Shown here: one piece after another, positions 1 through 12,679 of the stretch
Layout of the letters: each line of letters opens with the position of its first letter
Position numbering within the stretch: position 1 is the stretch's first letter
NCBI GenBank assembly: GCA_008704415.1
Contig: VXIS01000035.1
Location: 175,459 to 239,458, forward strand
DNA length: 64,000 nt
Reading direction: 5' to 3'
DNA from: Sphaerosporella brunnea
Taxonomy: Eukaryota; Ascomycota; Pezizomycetes; Pezizales; Pyronemataceae
The notes under the pieces: generated by a model
Told to the model about the DNA's origin: nothing
What the model saw: only the letters and a program-made list of their open reading frames with translations
Database searches by the model: none
Translations under genes and position numbers: made by a program

Positions 1-1183
1 GCGGGGCTGGGCCGGGGGTGGTGGTCTTCCGCCGTATCGCCTCGGGGGGGACAGAGGTACCGGGAGGCACAGACAGGCTACGATCAATGCCATCCAAGTC
101 ACGATGCGAAGGTAGCCAGGAAGGGGGCCGCTCGCCAGCACGACTGGAACGGCGTTGCGGGATATGATCATCGAACTCATACGCCGCACCCGAATTAGCC
201 TGTGCGCGCATACTATTGCGGCGCTTGCTACTGCTTTCTCTACCACTACCCAATGATGGGGGAGGTGGCATGTAACTGTCTGGGTACGAAGAGCTAGGAC
301 TGGCCGAGTATCCATCGTACGGACTTCCATAAGGTGGCATGGACGAGGAGGGTCCATAATGTGAGTACGCGGTAGGACCAGGGGACGACGGATTCAATGG
401 TGGCGGAGCATACGCCGAGAAAGCCGTGGGAGGACAAGTGGACGACGGAGTGGGAGGTGCCGGAGCGGGAGATGCGGAGTGTGCGAAATAATTGCCGTAC
501 GCGGCCGAGTATGACGAGGAAGTGGCGCCACTGAAGGTTGATGATGGCCTTGGGGGTGGTGGCATGGACGACTTCTTCTTTTCTTCTCGGGGAGACTCCA
601 TCAGGCCACTATCGTACCCGTCGTACCTGCATGGCGGATACTGGTATCCCGTCCACGACGATGGCGAATGGCTGTACGATCCATGGTACGATCCAGATAC
701 ACCACTGCTAAGCACGCTGGGCGAGCTCGGGGATCCCTTCGAAGCAACGTCCTTCTTGCAGTCTGCACAATCGCACTCGTCCGCACCGCCGGTGGATGGC
801 ATCGTCGGAGATCTTTCTCGCGGCTTCGCTCCGGGAATATTCCGTGGGACCGCTGGCGAGGCAGTGCGGTTGAATGCTTTGCTGCTTGGCCGCTGAATTC
901 CCGGTGTCGATGCCCGCTTGAACGCATCCTTCTGGACTTTAGGAGACGGCGTGTTGATCGGCGCAGGCGTTGTCGATTTCAGCGGAGGGGTCTCGTTGTT
1001 GGGTGTGCCCGCATTCGTTGACGAGTATCCGGAATCCGACACTCCATCATAGCTCGAGCTCATCTCATTGGAAAGACCAGATTTTCCGCGAACTGGTTGT
1101 CGACGCGTTAGAGGAACAACTTCGGATATCACCGAATCGTAGTCCTCGACGTAGGGCTGGTAGCTATCCGTTGATGTCGACAT
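1..1183 (-). CDS. Disordered Ser/Pro/Tyr-rich protein, 3'-truncated by window edge
   Basis: An uninterrupted minus-strand frame of 394 codons starts at the ATG at 1183 and runs off the left edge, so the C-terminus is missing. The N-terminus has an acidic-Tyr stretch (YQPYVEDYDSVISEVVPLTR) and a Ser/Thr-rich SDSGYSSTN segment. A compact Cys motif, DECDCADCKK, lies near residue 135. After it comes a long low-complexity region rich in Ser, Pro, Tyr and Gly (SSMPPYGSPYDGYSASP) and a basic patch (SSKRRNSMR). No membrane segment or signal peptide is visible. I do not recognise the family; composition suggests a disordered regulatory or scaffold protein. The CDCADC motif could bind a metal, but that is inference. 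The start was chosen because it is the first ATG of the long frame, and upstream sequence on that strand is low-complexity and UTR-like. Coding is supported by the length of the open frame and its codon-like composition. Confidence 0.7.
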   Translation of the reverse strand, partial: MSTSTDSYQPYVEDYDSVISEVVPLTRRQPVRGKSGLSNEMSSSYDGVSDSGYSSTNAGTPNNETPPLKSTTPAPINTPSPKVQKDAFKRASTPGIQRPSSKAFNRTASPAVPRNIPGAKPRERSPTMPSTGGADECDCADCKKDVASKGSPSSPSVLSSGVSGSYHGSYSHSPSSWTGYQYPPCRYDGYDSGLMESPREEKKKSSMPPPPRPSSTFSGATSSSYSAAYGNYFAHSASPAPAPPTPSSTCPPTAFSAYAPPPLNPSSPGPTAYSHYGPSSSMPPYGSPYDGYSASPSSSYPDSYMPPPPSLGSGRESSSKRRNSMRAQANSGAAYEFDDHIPQRRSSRAGERPPSWLPSHRDLDGIDRSLSVPPGTSVPPEAIRRKTTTPGPAP

Positions 1184-2550
1184 GGTGGTGATGGAAAAAT
1201 GAAGTCGGGCTTATCGCGATAACGGAGGTTGGGATGACCTGAAACAGTATAGTTCTGTGGTACAGGCAAACCAGCGCTGCAACAAAGCTGAATGCCGGGC
1301 AACGACGAAAGATTGAACGCAACGTGAAGTACCCTGTGGATCTGAGGGTAGAGTTGTCAGCGCGACGCTCTGATCGGTGGCCGTGGCCGTGGGCGGGGTA
1401 TCGAGGCGGAGGTGTGATGCGTTGGTGCGGAGGAGCAGGATGGATGAGGGGAAGCGCAAGTCTTATAGGTATGGCGACAAAGTGGGAATGCAGCTATGGA
1501 TGGGCACAGACAAAGAGCTAGTTGATGCACACCCAGGATTCGGAGAGGCAAGAAATCGAATCCGGTGCTTTTTCCAGGTTGGCGAGGGTTGATGTTCTGT
1601 ACCGACGACGACGGGGTGGGGGGCGGAATTGAAGTTTGTGGGGACGGCGTGGTATATAAAGAAAGAAGGCAAGAAAAGCAAGCAAGCTGGGGGGGGGGGG
1701 GGTGGTGTGGGTGTGTGTAACTATCAATGGGCGATTTGCTGGAGGTGGGGAGGTCGCGGTTTGCAGCAGTCGTTGTTGATGGGCGACGGACGTGGAGGTG
1801 GAGGTGGAGGTGGTGGTGGTGGTGGTCGTACATACTCGTACATACAGGGTCCTCGTTGCTAGCACGCCCTTCTCGTCCGCGCCCCCTCGCCCGCCCCAGG
1901 TGCCTCCCCACCATGCCAGGTGCGATCTCCACCAGCGTGCTCACCTCATCCCCCACTCCCAGTAATTGCCGGCCACTGTTCACCGCCCCGGGCTGGCGGA
2001 AACGCTGCCAACCAGGCCTCTATCCGCCCTGGCCATGCCTAGCTCCTCCGCCGCCCGCCGGCTCGCCTCGAGCTCGCCGTCAATCCTGCGATGATGTATT
2101 ACTCCACGATGTCGTGGGGGAGCGGAGTGCAGTGTGTTGTTTCGCGGTGCAAGCCGTGGTTGTCTGGCCAACTAACTGCGTGACCCCTGCACGCACGGAT
2201 CCAATCAAGCCAATCCAATCCAGTCGGCCAGTCCGCCTTCTGGCTCTGCTCAACAACTTCTCAACCCCAAATTCAACCCTTGCGCCTCCTGCTCACCTGG
2301 TTGCCCACGAGGATCCCTTAAACTCTTTGCTCCTTCTGTTCTCGTTTTCGTGGGTTGTGCGCAAAAACACACAACCCGGATCACGCAGACAGCGTGCAAC
2401 TTGCCGGGCGGTGGTGCTATGCATGCATGCACTCTAGTACGCCTACGGGGTCGATATTGCATCCACCGCCAGATCCCGTTCAACCCCCAATCGACACCTT
2501 GGCCATGAAAATCTTCGTTTTGCCACATCGCAGACGACGAGGAGGGGATC

Positions 2551-2607
2551 AAAAAAAAAAGCGAACAAAAAAAGCGAAAAAAAAAATAAAAAAAAAAAAA
2601 AAAAAAA
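2551..2607. repeat. A-rich homopolymer tract
   Basis: Nearly 57 bases of A interrupted by single G, C or T. It carries no coding signal. Confidence 0.9.
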
Positions 2608-2793
2608 CTGTGACCTTTGTTGAAGCCTTGGCCGCGAGCACGACGTATGTATCTGCTGCTGCCAGATTGATTGCAGCAAGCAAGCTATGCTCGCAAACTC
2701 ACCTCGCTGTCAGCGGATAGGCATGCAGCTTGTAGAATACATACACATACGCATGTAGAGTACATACCAGCCAGCATGATCAAACTGCGCTCG

Positions 2794-2833
2794 TGTATGT
2801 CTGTATGTATGTAGGTATGTATGTATGTATGTA
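2794..2833. repeat. TATG tetranucleotide microsatellite
   Basis: Imperfect repeats of TATG/TAGG. A second similar array is at 4465-4492, and a shorter one at about 40384-40404. Confidence 0.85.
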
Positions 2834-4189
2834 GCAGAACAGTCCGTCCGGTGGGGATCCGTTGTGTTGTGGAACAATCGCCTCCAATATGTATGGATGT
2901 CTCGCAGGTCCGTCAGTCAAGTCGGTTTCGCTCGAACAGGTTTGGAAGCAGCAGCGAGGGCAGTCACATCCGTCTGTCGACGTGGCAAGCGTCCGTTGGA
3001 ATTTGCTGGTGAGGCGAGGGGAGGGGTGATGATATCTAGCTGATAGCTGATAGCTGATCTGTCCTTCATGAGGCCAATATAGTCTTGAGCCCGCGACAGG
3101 ATTGGCTCTCTCTCGCACTCTCCCTCTCCCCTTCTCGTGTGCGTGATCACAACTGGTTCATCTGTTTTTTTTTTTTCGCGTCTTCGTCAGCACAGCCAAC
3201 GAAGATCAAGATCAAGCTCAAGCTCAAGCCCCACGGCCAACAATGCTTGGATCTGTAGACAACTCGTAAGCTGTCGCATTCAAAGCAGGCCCCTCTCGTT
3301 GCAGCGGATAGATCTCACGAAGAGGAAGCTGGAGGAGGCCTCTGCATGCATGGCATGCATACCTGATACAGGGAACGCATGCACCCCCTAACTCAAGGTA
3401 GAGTAGCCACACAAGCGCAGGCTGCTTCTTCCCCAGGATTCGTCCCATTACAGTTTAACGCGGGAGGGAGTCCGTGCGCGTGCGTCCGTCCGGCCACCCA
3501 TATCCATCGCAAACATCAGGGCGGGCGAAATAAAAAAAATGTTTCGGGATGCAGGCAGGTCAGGAGACGTTTTCAACGGAGATTATATCAGCTATTTATC
3601 TGCCGCGTTCCTTTCCTTCCCTTCCTATCGATAAAGAAAAGAAAAGAAAAGAAAAAAAAAGGGGGGGGGTGGGGGAGGGGGGAGGGGGGAGGGGGGCAGG
3701 GGGGGAAGTGATTTCCGAGAGGCGAGGCGATCGAATTCGCCGCCCTACTTATGTGATGAGCTGGTTTGTTGTTGTTTTTGTTTCTCCAGGGACGGGACGA
3801 CGCCTCACCTTTTTTTTTTTTTTTTTTTTTTACCCGCGCGCCCGCGCTGGCTGGCTGGCTTCGAGATGCCGGAAACGGCCCCCATCCCATCGAAAAGAAC
3901 CGCCTCCCGTCCGTCCCTACATACATACCTGTTTCGTGCGTTGTTATTGTGGGACGGAACAGTATTCCACGTCGTCTTCGAGAAGCTTTTTTTTTTTTTG
4001 TTTTTTTTTTTTTCCTTTCGCAACGAACGACACGGGCTGGGGGTAAACCTGGCATTCGCCCTGCCGTTGAGTAGTATCGCCGCCCACAGCGGCGGGGCCT
4101 GCAATTATGCCGCCGCCGCCGCCGCCGCCGCCGCCCCACCAGCCACGTCAGTTAGTCACCTCGCCTGGCCGTGATGGCTTCTACATCCC

Positions 4190-4225
4190 CCAACAATCCC
4201 AATCCCAATCCCAATCCCAATCCCA
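4190..4225. repeat. AATCCC hexanucleotide repeat
   Basis: About five tandem copies of the hexamer AATCCC lie shortly after a GCC triplet run (about 4109-4136). Confidence 0.85.
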
Positions 4226-6418
4226 GGTGGGCTGCTGCTCTTCTTGTTGCACACATATATATGCATGCAGCATGTCGCCGGTGCATCTATCCACCATATC
4301 ATAATAATGCAGTCCACATTTTTCTCGTCTACAGCAGCATGGGATTCGCAAATGCGGCCGTTTCAGAATATTTACTTAAAAAAAAAACAAAAAACAGAAA
4401 AAAAACGCCATCTCATATTTTCCCGCGATGTCGATGTCGATGCCGGATAAACCTTTTTTTGTTTTGTATGTATGTATGTATGTATGTATGTAGGAATGAG
4501 GAATGCTGAATGCATACATGTTATGGGATATGTTGGCAATCCGCCTGCATCTACATAACAAGTGAGGCTGAGATCATGAGTTCCGTGTCCCCCCCCCCCC
4601 CCGTACATATACATATGCATCGATGCATGCTGCTGCGCATTGGTTGACAGCGGATGCGTGCCTGTAACTCTACATATGTCGGATGAACTGGGTTGGGTGA
4701 GTGGATGCGGATCTCATGCCCATGATCATGATCATGATCATGATTGCCAAACCAACGGGTGCGCAGCAGCAGCAGCAGCAGCAGCATGATCATCGATCAC
4801 CCCTCCCCCTCCCCATGCGCGCAACAAGATGACCGGCCGCGATTATCTTGGGGAGATAGTTAGTTAGTAGCATCCCATGTGGGGGGGGGGGAGGGGGGCT
4901 GATAAGCTGTTTTTGAACTTTCCATCCGGCGGGAGCTGCACGAGATCCGAGTGAGACCACATGTTTGCTTGCGAGTGAGATCCAATATGCTTGCTTTCGA
5001 GTGCGATGTGTTGAGGTTTTTTTTTCGATCAGGGATATCGTCGGCACCGTCACAGCGCCGGGTCGTTGCTTGGTCTGCTGGTGGTGGTGTGGCGCCTCTG
5101 TTTGCGAGGGAGGGAGGTAGGGCCTCGACGGTGGTGATCAGATAATGCTGGCGATCATGTTGGAGATGGAGAGGGCTGGTGCCTGGCGGGTACCTCTGCC
5201 ACGGCGGCGGCGGCGGCGAGGTTGCCCGTTGTGCGGCCAGAGTGCGGGCGGAGATCATCCACCCCAAATGTACCATCTCACATAATGGCTTCGAAAGCAC
5301 CACCCATCATTGATTTTTTTTTTAAAAAAAAAAAAAAGTTTTGCCAGGTGAGTGAGTCCCTTAAGTTTCCATTTAACCCTGAGATAATAACGGCATACGG
5401 TACATGACCATTTTCAAAAAAAAAAAAACCCAAAAAAAAAAAAAAAAAAACATCGATCCTGAAACAAACACATTGCCGGAAGTGATTGGGCCAGCCACAA
5501 GTTGCAACATACTTGCAGCAAGCAACGCAACTAGGTACGGCCGGAGTTGCCGGAGGCGACAACGCTGGTGTTGGCGAGCCCGCTTCACGGACCTCCGCAA
5601 TACCTGGCCGTTTCGGATGCCAATCATATCTTCACTAGGTATCACTCGGTGTCAGTTCTGCCACATCGGTGGTGACCACGGACGGACGGAACGGAGAGAC
5701 CCCCCTGGTGACAGATGACGGTCAGACCTTGGCTGCCCGTCAAAAGGGAATAGGGAAATAAATAAAAAAACGAACTCCATAACTTGCGGCCGAGGATGAC
5801 CCTCCGTCTTCGCTCCTGTCATACCTGCCCCTACCTGCGCATGCGGGGGGGGGGGTGTGTGCAGTAGATTAGCCAGCACATATATCCCTCTCTCTCCACG
5901 TCACGGCCGCGGGTGTATCCTCATAGGCCGGTACGCGAGCCGGCCGTGCTCCTTGTTGTTCACAAACACCGTCGCTGCATGCACCCCAGATTTTCTCTGC
6001 ACCCCACACCGGTTGTGCCAACAAAAACAAAAACCTCAGTCCGGTTGAAGGTAGAAAGCAGAAGTTGAGAACAATGGTATTCTAACTTTGTCGGAAGTGA
6101 GGCTCTAAAGCTTTTACCACTCACTATGTTGCGTTAAGCCTACAATGATAACTCCGAGTGCCAGTAAAGCTGCCCACCATCACGAGGTATCATTCGGGCC
6201 AGACACAGGTCAACATCAAATAAAATGAAAAAACCATATCATCCGCCGTGCTGCAGTGCGTATAAATACAAATCAAGTCCACAAACGTACGAAAATATCA
6301 AATCCAAACGATATATACACCCTAAAAGCTAAAAGCTAAAAGCAGAAAAAAAGCAAGGATATCCCCTCCATTTTCTGCACCAAAAACCCAAGAAGAAAAA
6401 AGCCCCAAAACCTCTATT

Positions 6419-9400
6419 TCACTCAGTCTCCTCTTCCGCGACCTACGATAAGACATTAGAAATATGATTAGGGTAAATGGGTGTGGGTAAACTCACATTG
6501 TCATGGAAAGCCTTGCCCTCCGTCGTCTCTGCGATGATACCTATGCGGATACAGAAGTCACCGAAGCGCTCGCCCTCCTCGCGCTCGAGCGCATAGCGCT
6601 TGAACAACGGCCTGACGATCGCCAGGATCTCCTCCTCCTTGATGGAAGAGCGGTACAGCTTGTTGAGGCGCTGACCGTGGTACCCACCTCCGAGGTACAT
6701 GTTGTACGCGCCGTAGGCCTTGCCAACAAACGCGATTTCGGCCAACCAAGGACGCGCGCATCCGTTGGGGCAGCCGGTCATACGCATGACGACCGAGTCG
6801 TGGCGGAGGCCGTGCTCTTCGAGGACGCCCTCGACCTTGGAGATCAGGACGGGGAGGTAGCGCTCAGACTCGGCCATGGCGAGGCCACAGGTGGGGAAGG
6901 CGACACAGGCCGAGGAGGACAGACGCAGGCCGGTGTACTGGTAGTTGTCGAGCTTGTACTTGGCCATGAGGTCCTTGATGGCGGGGAGATCCTCGTCGGC
7001 AACGTTCGAGATGATCAAGTGCTGGTTTCCGGTGAGACGGAACTGGCCCTTGTGAATCTTGGCGAGCTCGCGGAGGCCAGTCTTCATCTGGAACTCCGGC
7101 GTGTCCTCGATTCGTCCGTTCTCGATGAAGCAGGTGAAGTGGTTGAGTCCGGTCTCGTCCTTGACCCAGCCGAACGTGTCAATGTTGCTGTCGAAGTGGA
7201 AGGGGCGGGTCTCCTCGAGCTTCCAGCCGAGCAGCTCCTCGACCTTGCCCTTGTAGACCTCGACGCCCATGTCGTCGACCGTATACTTCAGACGAGCGTG
7301 CTTACGGTCCTTGCGGTCACCGTTGTCACGCTGCACAAGCATGACCTTTTCGCAAACGAGGTGGATCTTGTCCGGAGGGGCGAAACCGATGTGGCTACCG
7401 GTACGAGGGTAGGTCTTCTTGTTGTTGTGGGTGACACCCATTCCTCCTCCGATCAAAACGTTGAAACCGGCAAGGGTTCCGTCCTCGTTCTTGATGGCGA
7501 TCAAACCGATATCGTGGGCGTAGACATCGGTGTCGTTGTGGGGCGGCACGGCGATGGTGACCTTGAACTTACGAGGCAGGTAAGTAGGGCCGTACAAGGG
7601 CTCGTGGTCGACAACGGCATCACCAGCAACCTGAACCTTCTTGTCGTTCTCGTCCATGAGCCAGATCTCGTGGTAGGCTGTGGTGGACGGGATGAGGTGG
7701 TCACTGATACGCTTGGCGCAGGCGTGGACCGCAGTGTGGAAGGCCGACTGGGCGGGAATGGAACTGCACATGACATTACGGTTGACATCTCCGCAAGCGG
7801 CGATGGTGGTCAAGAGAGCCTTGTTGATGGCACGCATAGAGTTCTTCAGGTTGTACTTGACGACACCGTGGAACTGGAAGGTCTGACGAGTGGTCAACTT
7901 CATGGTCTTGTTTCCGAAGGCGTTGGAAATGTCGTCCATCTGGATCCACTGCTGGGCAGTCGCCACACCACCAGGCAGACGGCAACGGATCATGAAAGCG
8001 TAGGCAGGCTCCAGACCCTGTGCCTTACGCTCGTCCCGCAGATCACGGTCGTCCTGCATGTAAGTTCCGTGGAACTTGGTGAGCTGCATGTCGCTGGCAG
8101 AGATAGCGAGAGTGGAGGTATCCGCCAAGCCCTCCTCGATGGTACCACGGAGGTAGTTTGAGGCAGCCTTGATGTCCTCATTGGTAATTGGGGGAGGCTC
8201 ATCAGCAAGTCCCTCAACGTTGTCGACTCCGAGGGCCTTCCACAGCTTGGCCTCCCAGTCCGCGTAGCCAGTGTGGTATCCATCGGGATCCTGGTCATCT
8301 CCGAGACCGACCTCAACCAAGACCTTTCCACCAATCTCCTGCAGACGCCTGTCGAGGTCCTTAGCGGGCTTGTTGTAGTAGATCTTGTCCTGCTTGCGAG
8401 GCCAGTAGTGAGAGTCACCCAGACCGAACACCGAGTAGTTCACGGTGGCGAGGTCGAGGTCAGTCGAGTTCTTGACCTCCTCCCAGAGACTGCGTCCGTT
8501 CATGGGGAATTCACCCTGACCGGCAGTGGAAGAGATGAAAACGATGTTCTCCTCGTTGTTCAGGTCCTCAACGGGGTACTCATCCATGGGCATGGCTAGA
8601 GTCTTCAAGCCACGGGCCTTACCACGACGCTCGAGCCTCTTGGCCAGGTTCTGAGCATTTCCTCCATCGGAAGCGAAGACGATGGTGAGCGGGGGACCAG
8701 AGAGACCGTCAAGCAACTTGGCGAAGGCATCCTTAGCGTTGCGCTTCTGCTGCTGGCGAACCTCCTTTCCGTACGACTGAGCGATGTTAGCAGCGAACAC
8801 GGGGTTGCGCTTGACCAGCTGAGTGAGGTGGTTCTCGCGGGCCAAGAACTCCTTGAGCTCCTTCTTGATCCTCTCGGATTCGAGAGTGAAGTTGTCCGCG
8901 CCCCGCTCCTCGGCAGTGGGGTCGTACCGGTACAGGGGCCAGTATCCAATGTCGACGGCAGTCTTGGTCTCCTTCATGACAGTCAAGGCGGAGTCATCCT
9001 CCTTGTTGTATGGGAGGTAAGCCAGGACAACGGAGGGACCGTCGAACTTGTCGGCCTCGAGCATGGCGTGCAGCACCTGGGTGTAAGAGCTGTAGACGGC
9101 GACGGAGGCAACGTAAGCGTTGCCAAAGTTCATGGCGTAGAGACCGATGTCCTTCTTGCGACGGGCAGCATCGGCAGCGGCGCGCTGCGAGTAAGGAGTG
9201 GAGTCAATGACGAGCATGTTGATGTTCTTGCCGGAGGCGATAACGTGGTGGACACCAGAGTTTCCGAGATCGTACGCCCACGCATCGGAGCCAATCAGCC
9301 ACCGGGACTCCTTCTTGAAGAGGGCCTTGTCCTCGAGCAGAGCCTGGGCGGCCTTGGAGCCATCCTTGTCCAGCTGCTGAATGAGCTCCTCTGCAGCCTC

Positions 9401-11187
9401 GGCGCTCTTGGTCTCGTCCTCAGCAACCAAAAGCCACTTGGAGAGCAGTTCGGTAGCCCCAGGAGTGGCAAAGTCGCTGGACTTGGCCAACTTCTCAACC
9501 TTTTCAACCAGGGACTTCCTCTTCTCGAGCCGGGCAAGGAGTGAACCGTATCCGTACTCAGGAGAAGCGGCAATGGTGGCGCTGATGCCAGCGTTCGGGC
9601 GGTCAAGAGAGTTGGCAACGTGCAACCGGCTGCCGAAAAGCTGGTCAAGAATCTTCATGTAAGCAAACTCAACACCGGGCTGCTCAGGTTTCGCCTCGAT
9701 AGCCTCTGGGGGACCGTTCTCTAGCCCGACGGACAAGTTCTGAATCGGAGACTCAGAGCGCAAGTTCTGGACAACGCCGCGCAGCGCCTGGGGAGCGGTC
9801 TCCTCGTTGATGTAGCCGAGCTTGTGGGCAACCACCGAAGGTGCGCCTTGAACGCTAGGGCCGGTACGGAGGCAGGTCAGGAGGTCCAAGAAAAGAGGGC
9901 CCCACCGGGTAGTCTGCCTGTGGATCTGCTCCAACACCGCAATCTTGGAGACGGACTTGGGAAGAACGTTCGGCAGGTGAGCGCCGAACCAAGGCCTGTA
10001 AAGCCTGGCGGAAATGATTCCGACCTTGTCGTACTCTCCGGAAGGCGCATTGTTGAGGACATCGCGGAACAGCTGGGTGGTGGAACCGAAAACGAAGACG
10101 GCGTGCTCGGCGTGCTGGGGTCCGGTGTACTCGAAAACACTGTAGGAGCGGCCGGTAACCTCCTTGATGACAGCAAAGATGCTAGTGGCCTGGGCAAAGA
10201 TGTCGTCGGAGGTGATGGGGCGGGAGGTGACCTCGAGGTCAACCGAGCTAGCCGAAGTGACCGAGGTGGCCTGGGTGCTGTCGCCGGCAGTGCTAGGGGC
10301 GGTGCTGGCAGTGATCGAGGCGGGCTCGGGGGTGACAAGGCCGCTGGCGGGGATCACAGGCGTGAGCTCGCCGACCTGAGCGGTCTGCGCCACCACACCA
10401 TCGTCAGCGTAAAGGTTGTTGGAGTCCACAGTCTTCTCCCTGAAGCCGCTGGCCGCAGCGCGGTCCAGCGCGCGCTCCAACAAAGCCGAATCTTCCTCGG
10501 CAACCTCGGTCTGCGAGCTGGTGGAGAAGAAATGGATGACGGCCTTTCCGGACTTGAGGGCCAAAGCGTGGGCAGCTACGGCCATGTCCTGGGCCTCCTG
10601 GGTCGACTCGGATTGCAGCAGAATCAATCCGGTCTGTCTGATAGAAGTGATTTCCGAGTAATCGGGGAAAGCGGCGGGCTGCATAGACACATGGAAGACG
10701 ACGGGATAGTTGCTGAGTTTGTACAGGTGGGGTATCGACGTAATTAGGGTGTTTGATGTAGTGGTGACGGAGACGATCTTGCCCGAGCGAGCAGGCTGGT
10801 AGACCGAGAGTAATGGGTCCGCGTTTTGTCGCACCGTTTGTACCTGGCCGCCCACGATCCACAAGTCAGACCACCATTCCCGAGGCTACATACCGGCAAA
10901 GAGCTTGCACGCATACCTCTGTGGTCTCCTTCGACAATGCGCACTTGAGGCCACTCGAAGCCAGCTCCTCAAGCTTGGAAGAGTATGCCGAGGGGACGCT
11001 CAGCGACGGCTGCACCGAGATCACAACATCGCTGGAAAGGTACGCAATGCGGGCAACTAAGAATAGGCAGCCCAGTCAGAACTCAATTCAACAACAACAA
11101 AGTACTGAGGAAGAAAATAATGAAATTTTGGAAGGGAGTTTGGATTCACGTACCAGCCTCCTCGGGGGTGTTCAAAGCAGCTGCCAT
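6419..11187 (-). CDS. MET5: Sulfite reductase (NADPH) beta subunit, hemoprotein
   Basis: Reduces sulfite to sulfide in cytosolic sulfur assimilation, with the flavoprotein alpha subunit (MET10 type) as electron donor. Four exons are inferred: 11187-11154, 11056-10917, 10843-6497 and 6442-6419, giving 1514 aa, close to the usual fungal length of about 1500. The first two exons restore the conserved fungal N-terminus (MAAALNTPEEAVARIAYLSS, then DVVISVQPSL); the last adds only VAEEETE. Domains in order: a pyruvate:ferredoxin-oxidoreductase-like region (about 60-640), a flavodoxin-type FMN domain (about 770-920, VFASDGGNAQ and SSTAGQGEFP), then two sulfite/nitrite reductase repeats. The siroheme/4Fe-4S ligands are CVAFPTC (Cx5C, about 1367) and CPNGC (Cx3C, about 1417). 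All four key cysteines are present, so it should be active. It is transcribed divergently from the giant adhesin gene across 1.5 kb. Splice sites are inferred from phase and signals; the large exon is certain. Confidence 0.95.
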
Positions 11188-12679
11188 TGCTTCTCGTTTC
11201 CACTCAGCTGCTGCGGGTAATAGGGTTTTTGTTTGGGGGGGAGAGGTAGGTAGAGAGAGAGAGAGAGTGTGTGTGTGTGGTCTCGGAGAGGCGTGTAAAT
11301 GAAATACCGAGGATGTAAAATGGAGGGACCCGGGGGGGGGGGCTTCAGTGGGGGAGAAGGCGGCAGGAAATGGTGGGGTTCAGGCTCAGGATATGTATGT
11401 GCAGGGCTCTTGCGGGTGGATGATGTCGTGATCAACCACAGGGCCGTTTCCGTTTCCGTTTCCGTTTCCGTTTTTTTTTCTTTCTTTTTTTTTCTTCTCT
11501 TTGCTGGATCGGCGAGGAGGCGTAATGTCATCTAGGCAAAACAGAGACCCGAATTGCGAATTTGCAGAGCAGTTTTTTTACATACGCCGCGGGCTTCTTT
11601 TCTCCAGGCCACGAGATCTGCAGCTGTTTGGCAATTGCGGGCTCTGATTGGCTGCGCATGGCGTGCTCGGCTGCCGGTAAGGCGTGCATGCACGCGGCCA
11701 GCGCATTACATAATATGCAGCACAGCAGCCGTGTGACATAATGGCCCAGCTCCAGGCATGCTGTGTAAGCAGCGGTCGAGACCCTAACCCGTCACCACGC
11801 AACGACGGGCCGGAAGCAACCACAACAAGCCAGCAAGTTGACTTGTCAGTTGTCGTAGAGTTGCAGCAGCAAGCTTCCGCAGAACGCCCTCGTCTCTGAG
11901 TGTGGCGTCGCGGACAGCAGCCTAGAGTACATGCAAGCTGCCCACCCCCCCCCCCCCCCAGGTGCTCTCGGCTCCACGCTGTTCTATCTTTGATTATGCT
12001 TAACCCTTCGGCCAAACCCTCACGAGCCTGCTTCTCCTTCCTGGCGGGCGAGACGATTCCAGCGTCGGAAGCGCACCGCCATTTACCTCGGCCGTTGAGT
12101 CGTGTGAGTAATTAACTTCTATGGGCCCTGCAGTGACTGCTCGTGACTGACTGTGGGGTTAGAGGCCGGATGTCAAACTCGGGAAAGCACCCCGAGCCAT
12201 CGCAGCTGTCAATGCCAGAAATAGCAACAGCGGGCAATACGGTGAAAGCTTGCAGCGGAACAACAGCAGCGGCTCTCCTGGACATGGGCGCTCTTGTGCG
12301 AACAACCTCCCGGCGCTGGAAACACTGTTCCGTCCCCATGCCCCAGCCGCAACCACCATGCCCCAACATCACGGCCCAGATGAGGCCAGGCGTTGTTTCT
12401 CCGCCTCAAGCGTCAAGAGCTATACCTTCAGACAGTAACTGTATGTCGTTTTACCGCAACCACGAACAGCAGCAACGGCTACAAAAGGCCTTTGTCCACC
12501 CCTCCAAATCGTGTCCTCGTCCCTCCAGCATCATTCATTGCAAACAAAAAAACAAAATATTCTTCTTAATTCCTAATTCCCTAATTCCCTAATTCCCTAA
12601 TTCATAATTCACACCACCTCCTCTTTCTCCTTCACTTGTTCGCGGTGGTGACAACCACCTACTTTCCACCATCACCATC
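11188..12679. promoter_or_regulatory. Divergent intergenic region, sulfite reductase / giant adhesin
   Basis: About 1.5 kb between two divergent start codons. It contains GA and GT microsatellites (about 11255-11280), a T-rich stretch (11470-11505), a C run (11945-11959) and a TAATTCCC array close to the adhesin start. No open frame with a recognisable domain was found. It presumably holds both promoters; no specific factor site could be assigned with confidence. Confidence 0.6.
12567..12610. repeat. TAATTCCC tandem repeat in adhesin leader
   Basis: Four to five tandem 8-mers of TAATTCCC lie 70-110 bases before the adhesin ATG. It resembles a telomere-like motif only superficially (CCCTAATT rather than CCCTAA). 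It is likely transcribed as part of the 5' leader. Confidence 0.75.

Larger units (their letters stand above)
1184..6418. other. 5.2 kb gene-less, microsatellite-rich region
   Basis: No frame here has a recognisable domain. The short open frames are low complexity (His, Lys, Pro or Phe runs from simple repeats). Visible simple sequences include an A-rich tract at 2551-2607, TATG repeats at 2794-2833 and 4465-4492, a G-rich tract at 3660-3706, T runs at 3810-3831 and 3987-4013, GCC triplets at about 4109-4136, an AATCCC array at 4190-4225, ATGATC repeats at 4716-4743, CAG repeats at 4765-4786 and A runs at 5322-5337 and 5416-5452. It probably holds the long 5' leader and promoter of the left-edge gene and the 3' UTR of the sulfite reductase gene. 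That is typical for a regulated fungal gene, but it is inference. Confidence 0.6.

Noticed and set aside
1357..1983. 208-codon minus frame with His and Pro runs
   Set aside because: Simple-repeat translation; no conserved text.
3588..4139. 183-codon minus frame rich in Lys and Arg
   Set aside because: Produced by T and G runs; no domain.
6503..8161. 552-codon plus-strand frame
   Set aside because: It is antisense to the large sulfite reductase exon; its Val/Leu/Asp-rich text has no domain and reflects codon bias of the real gene.
9824..10747. 307-codon plus-strand frame
   Set aside because: Antisense shadow of the same sulfite reductase exon.
12567..12610. Internal telomere repeat
   Set aside because: Unit is TAATTCCC, not the fungal TTAGGG/CCCTAA telomere repeat; a simple microsatellite.
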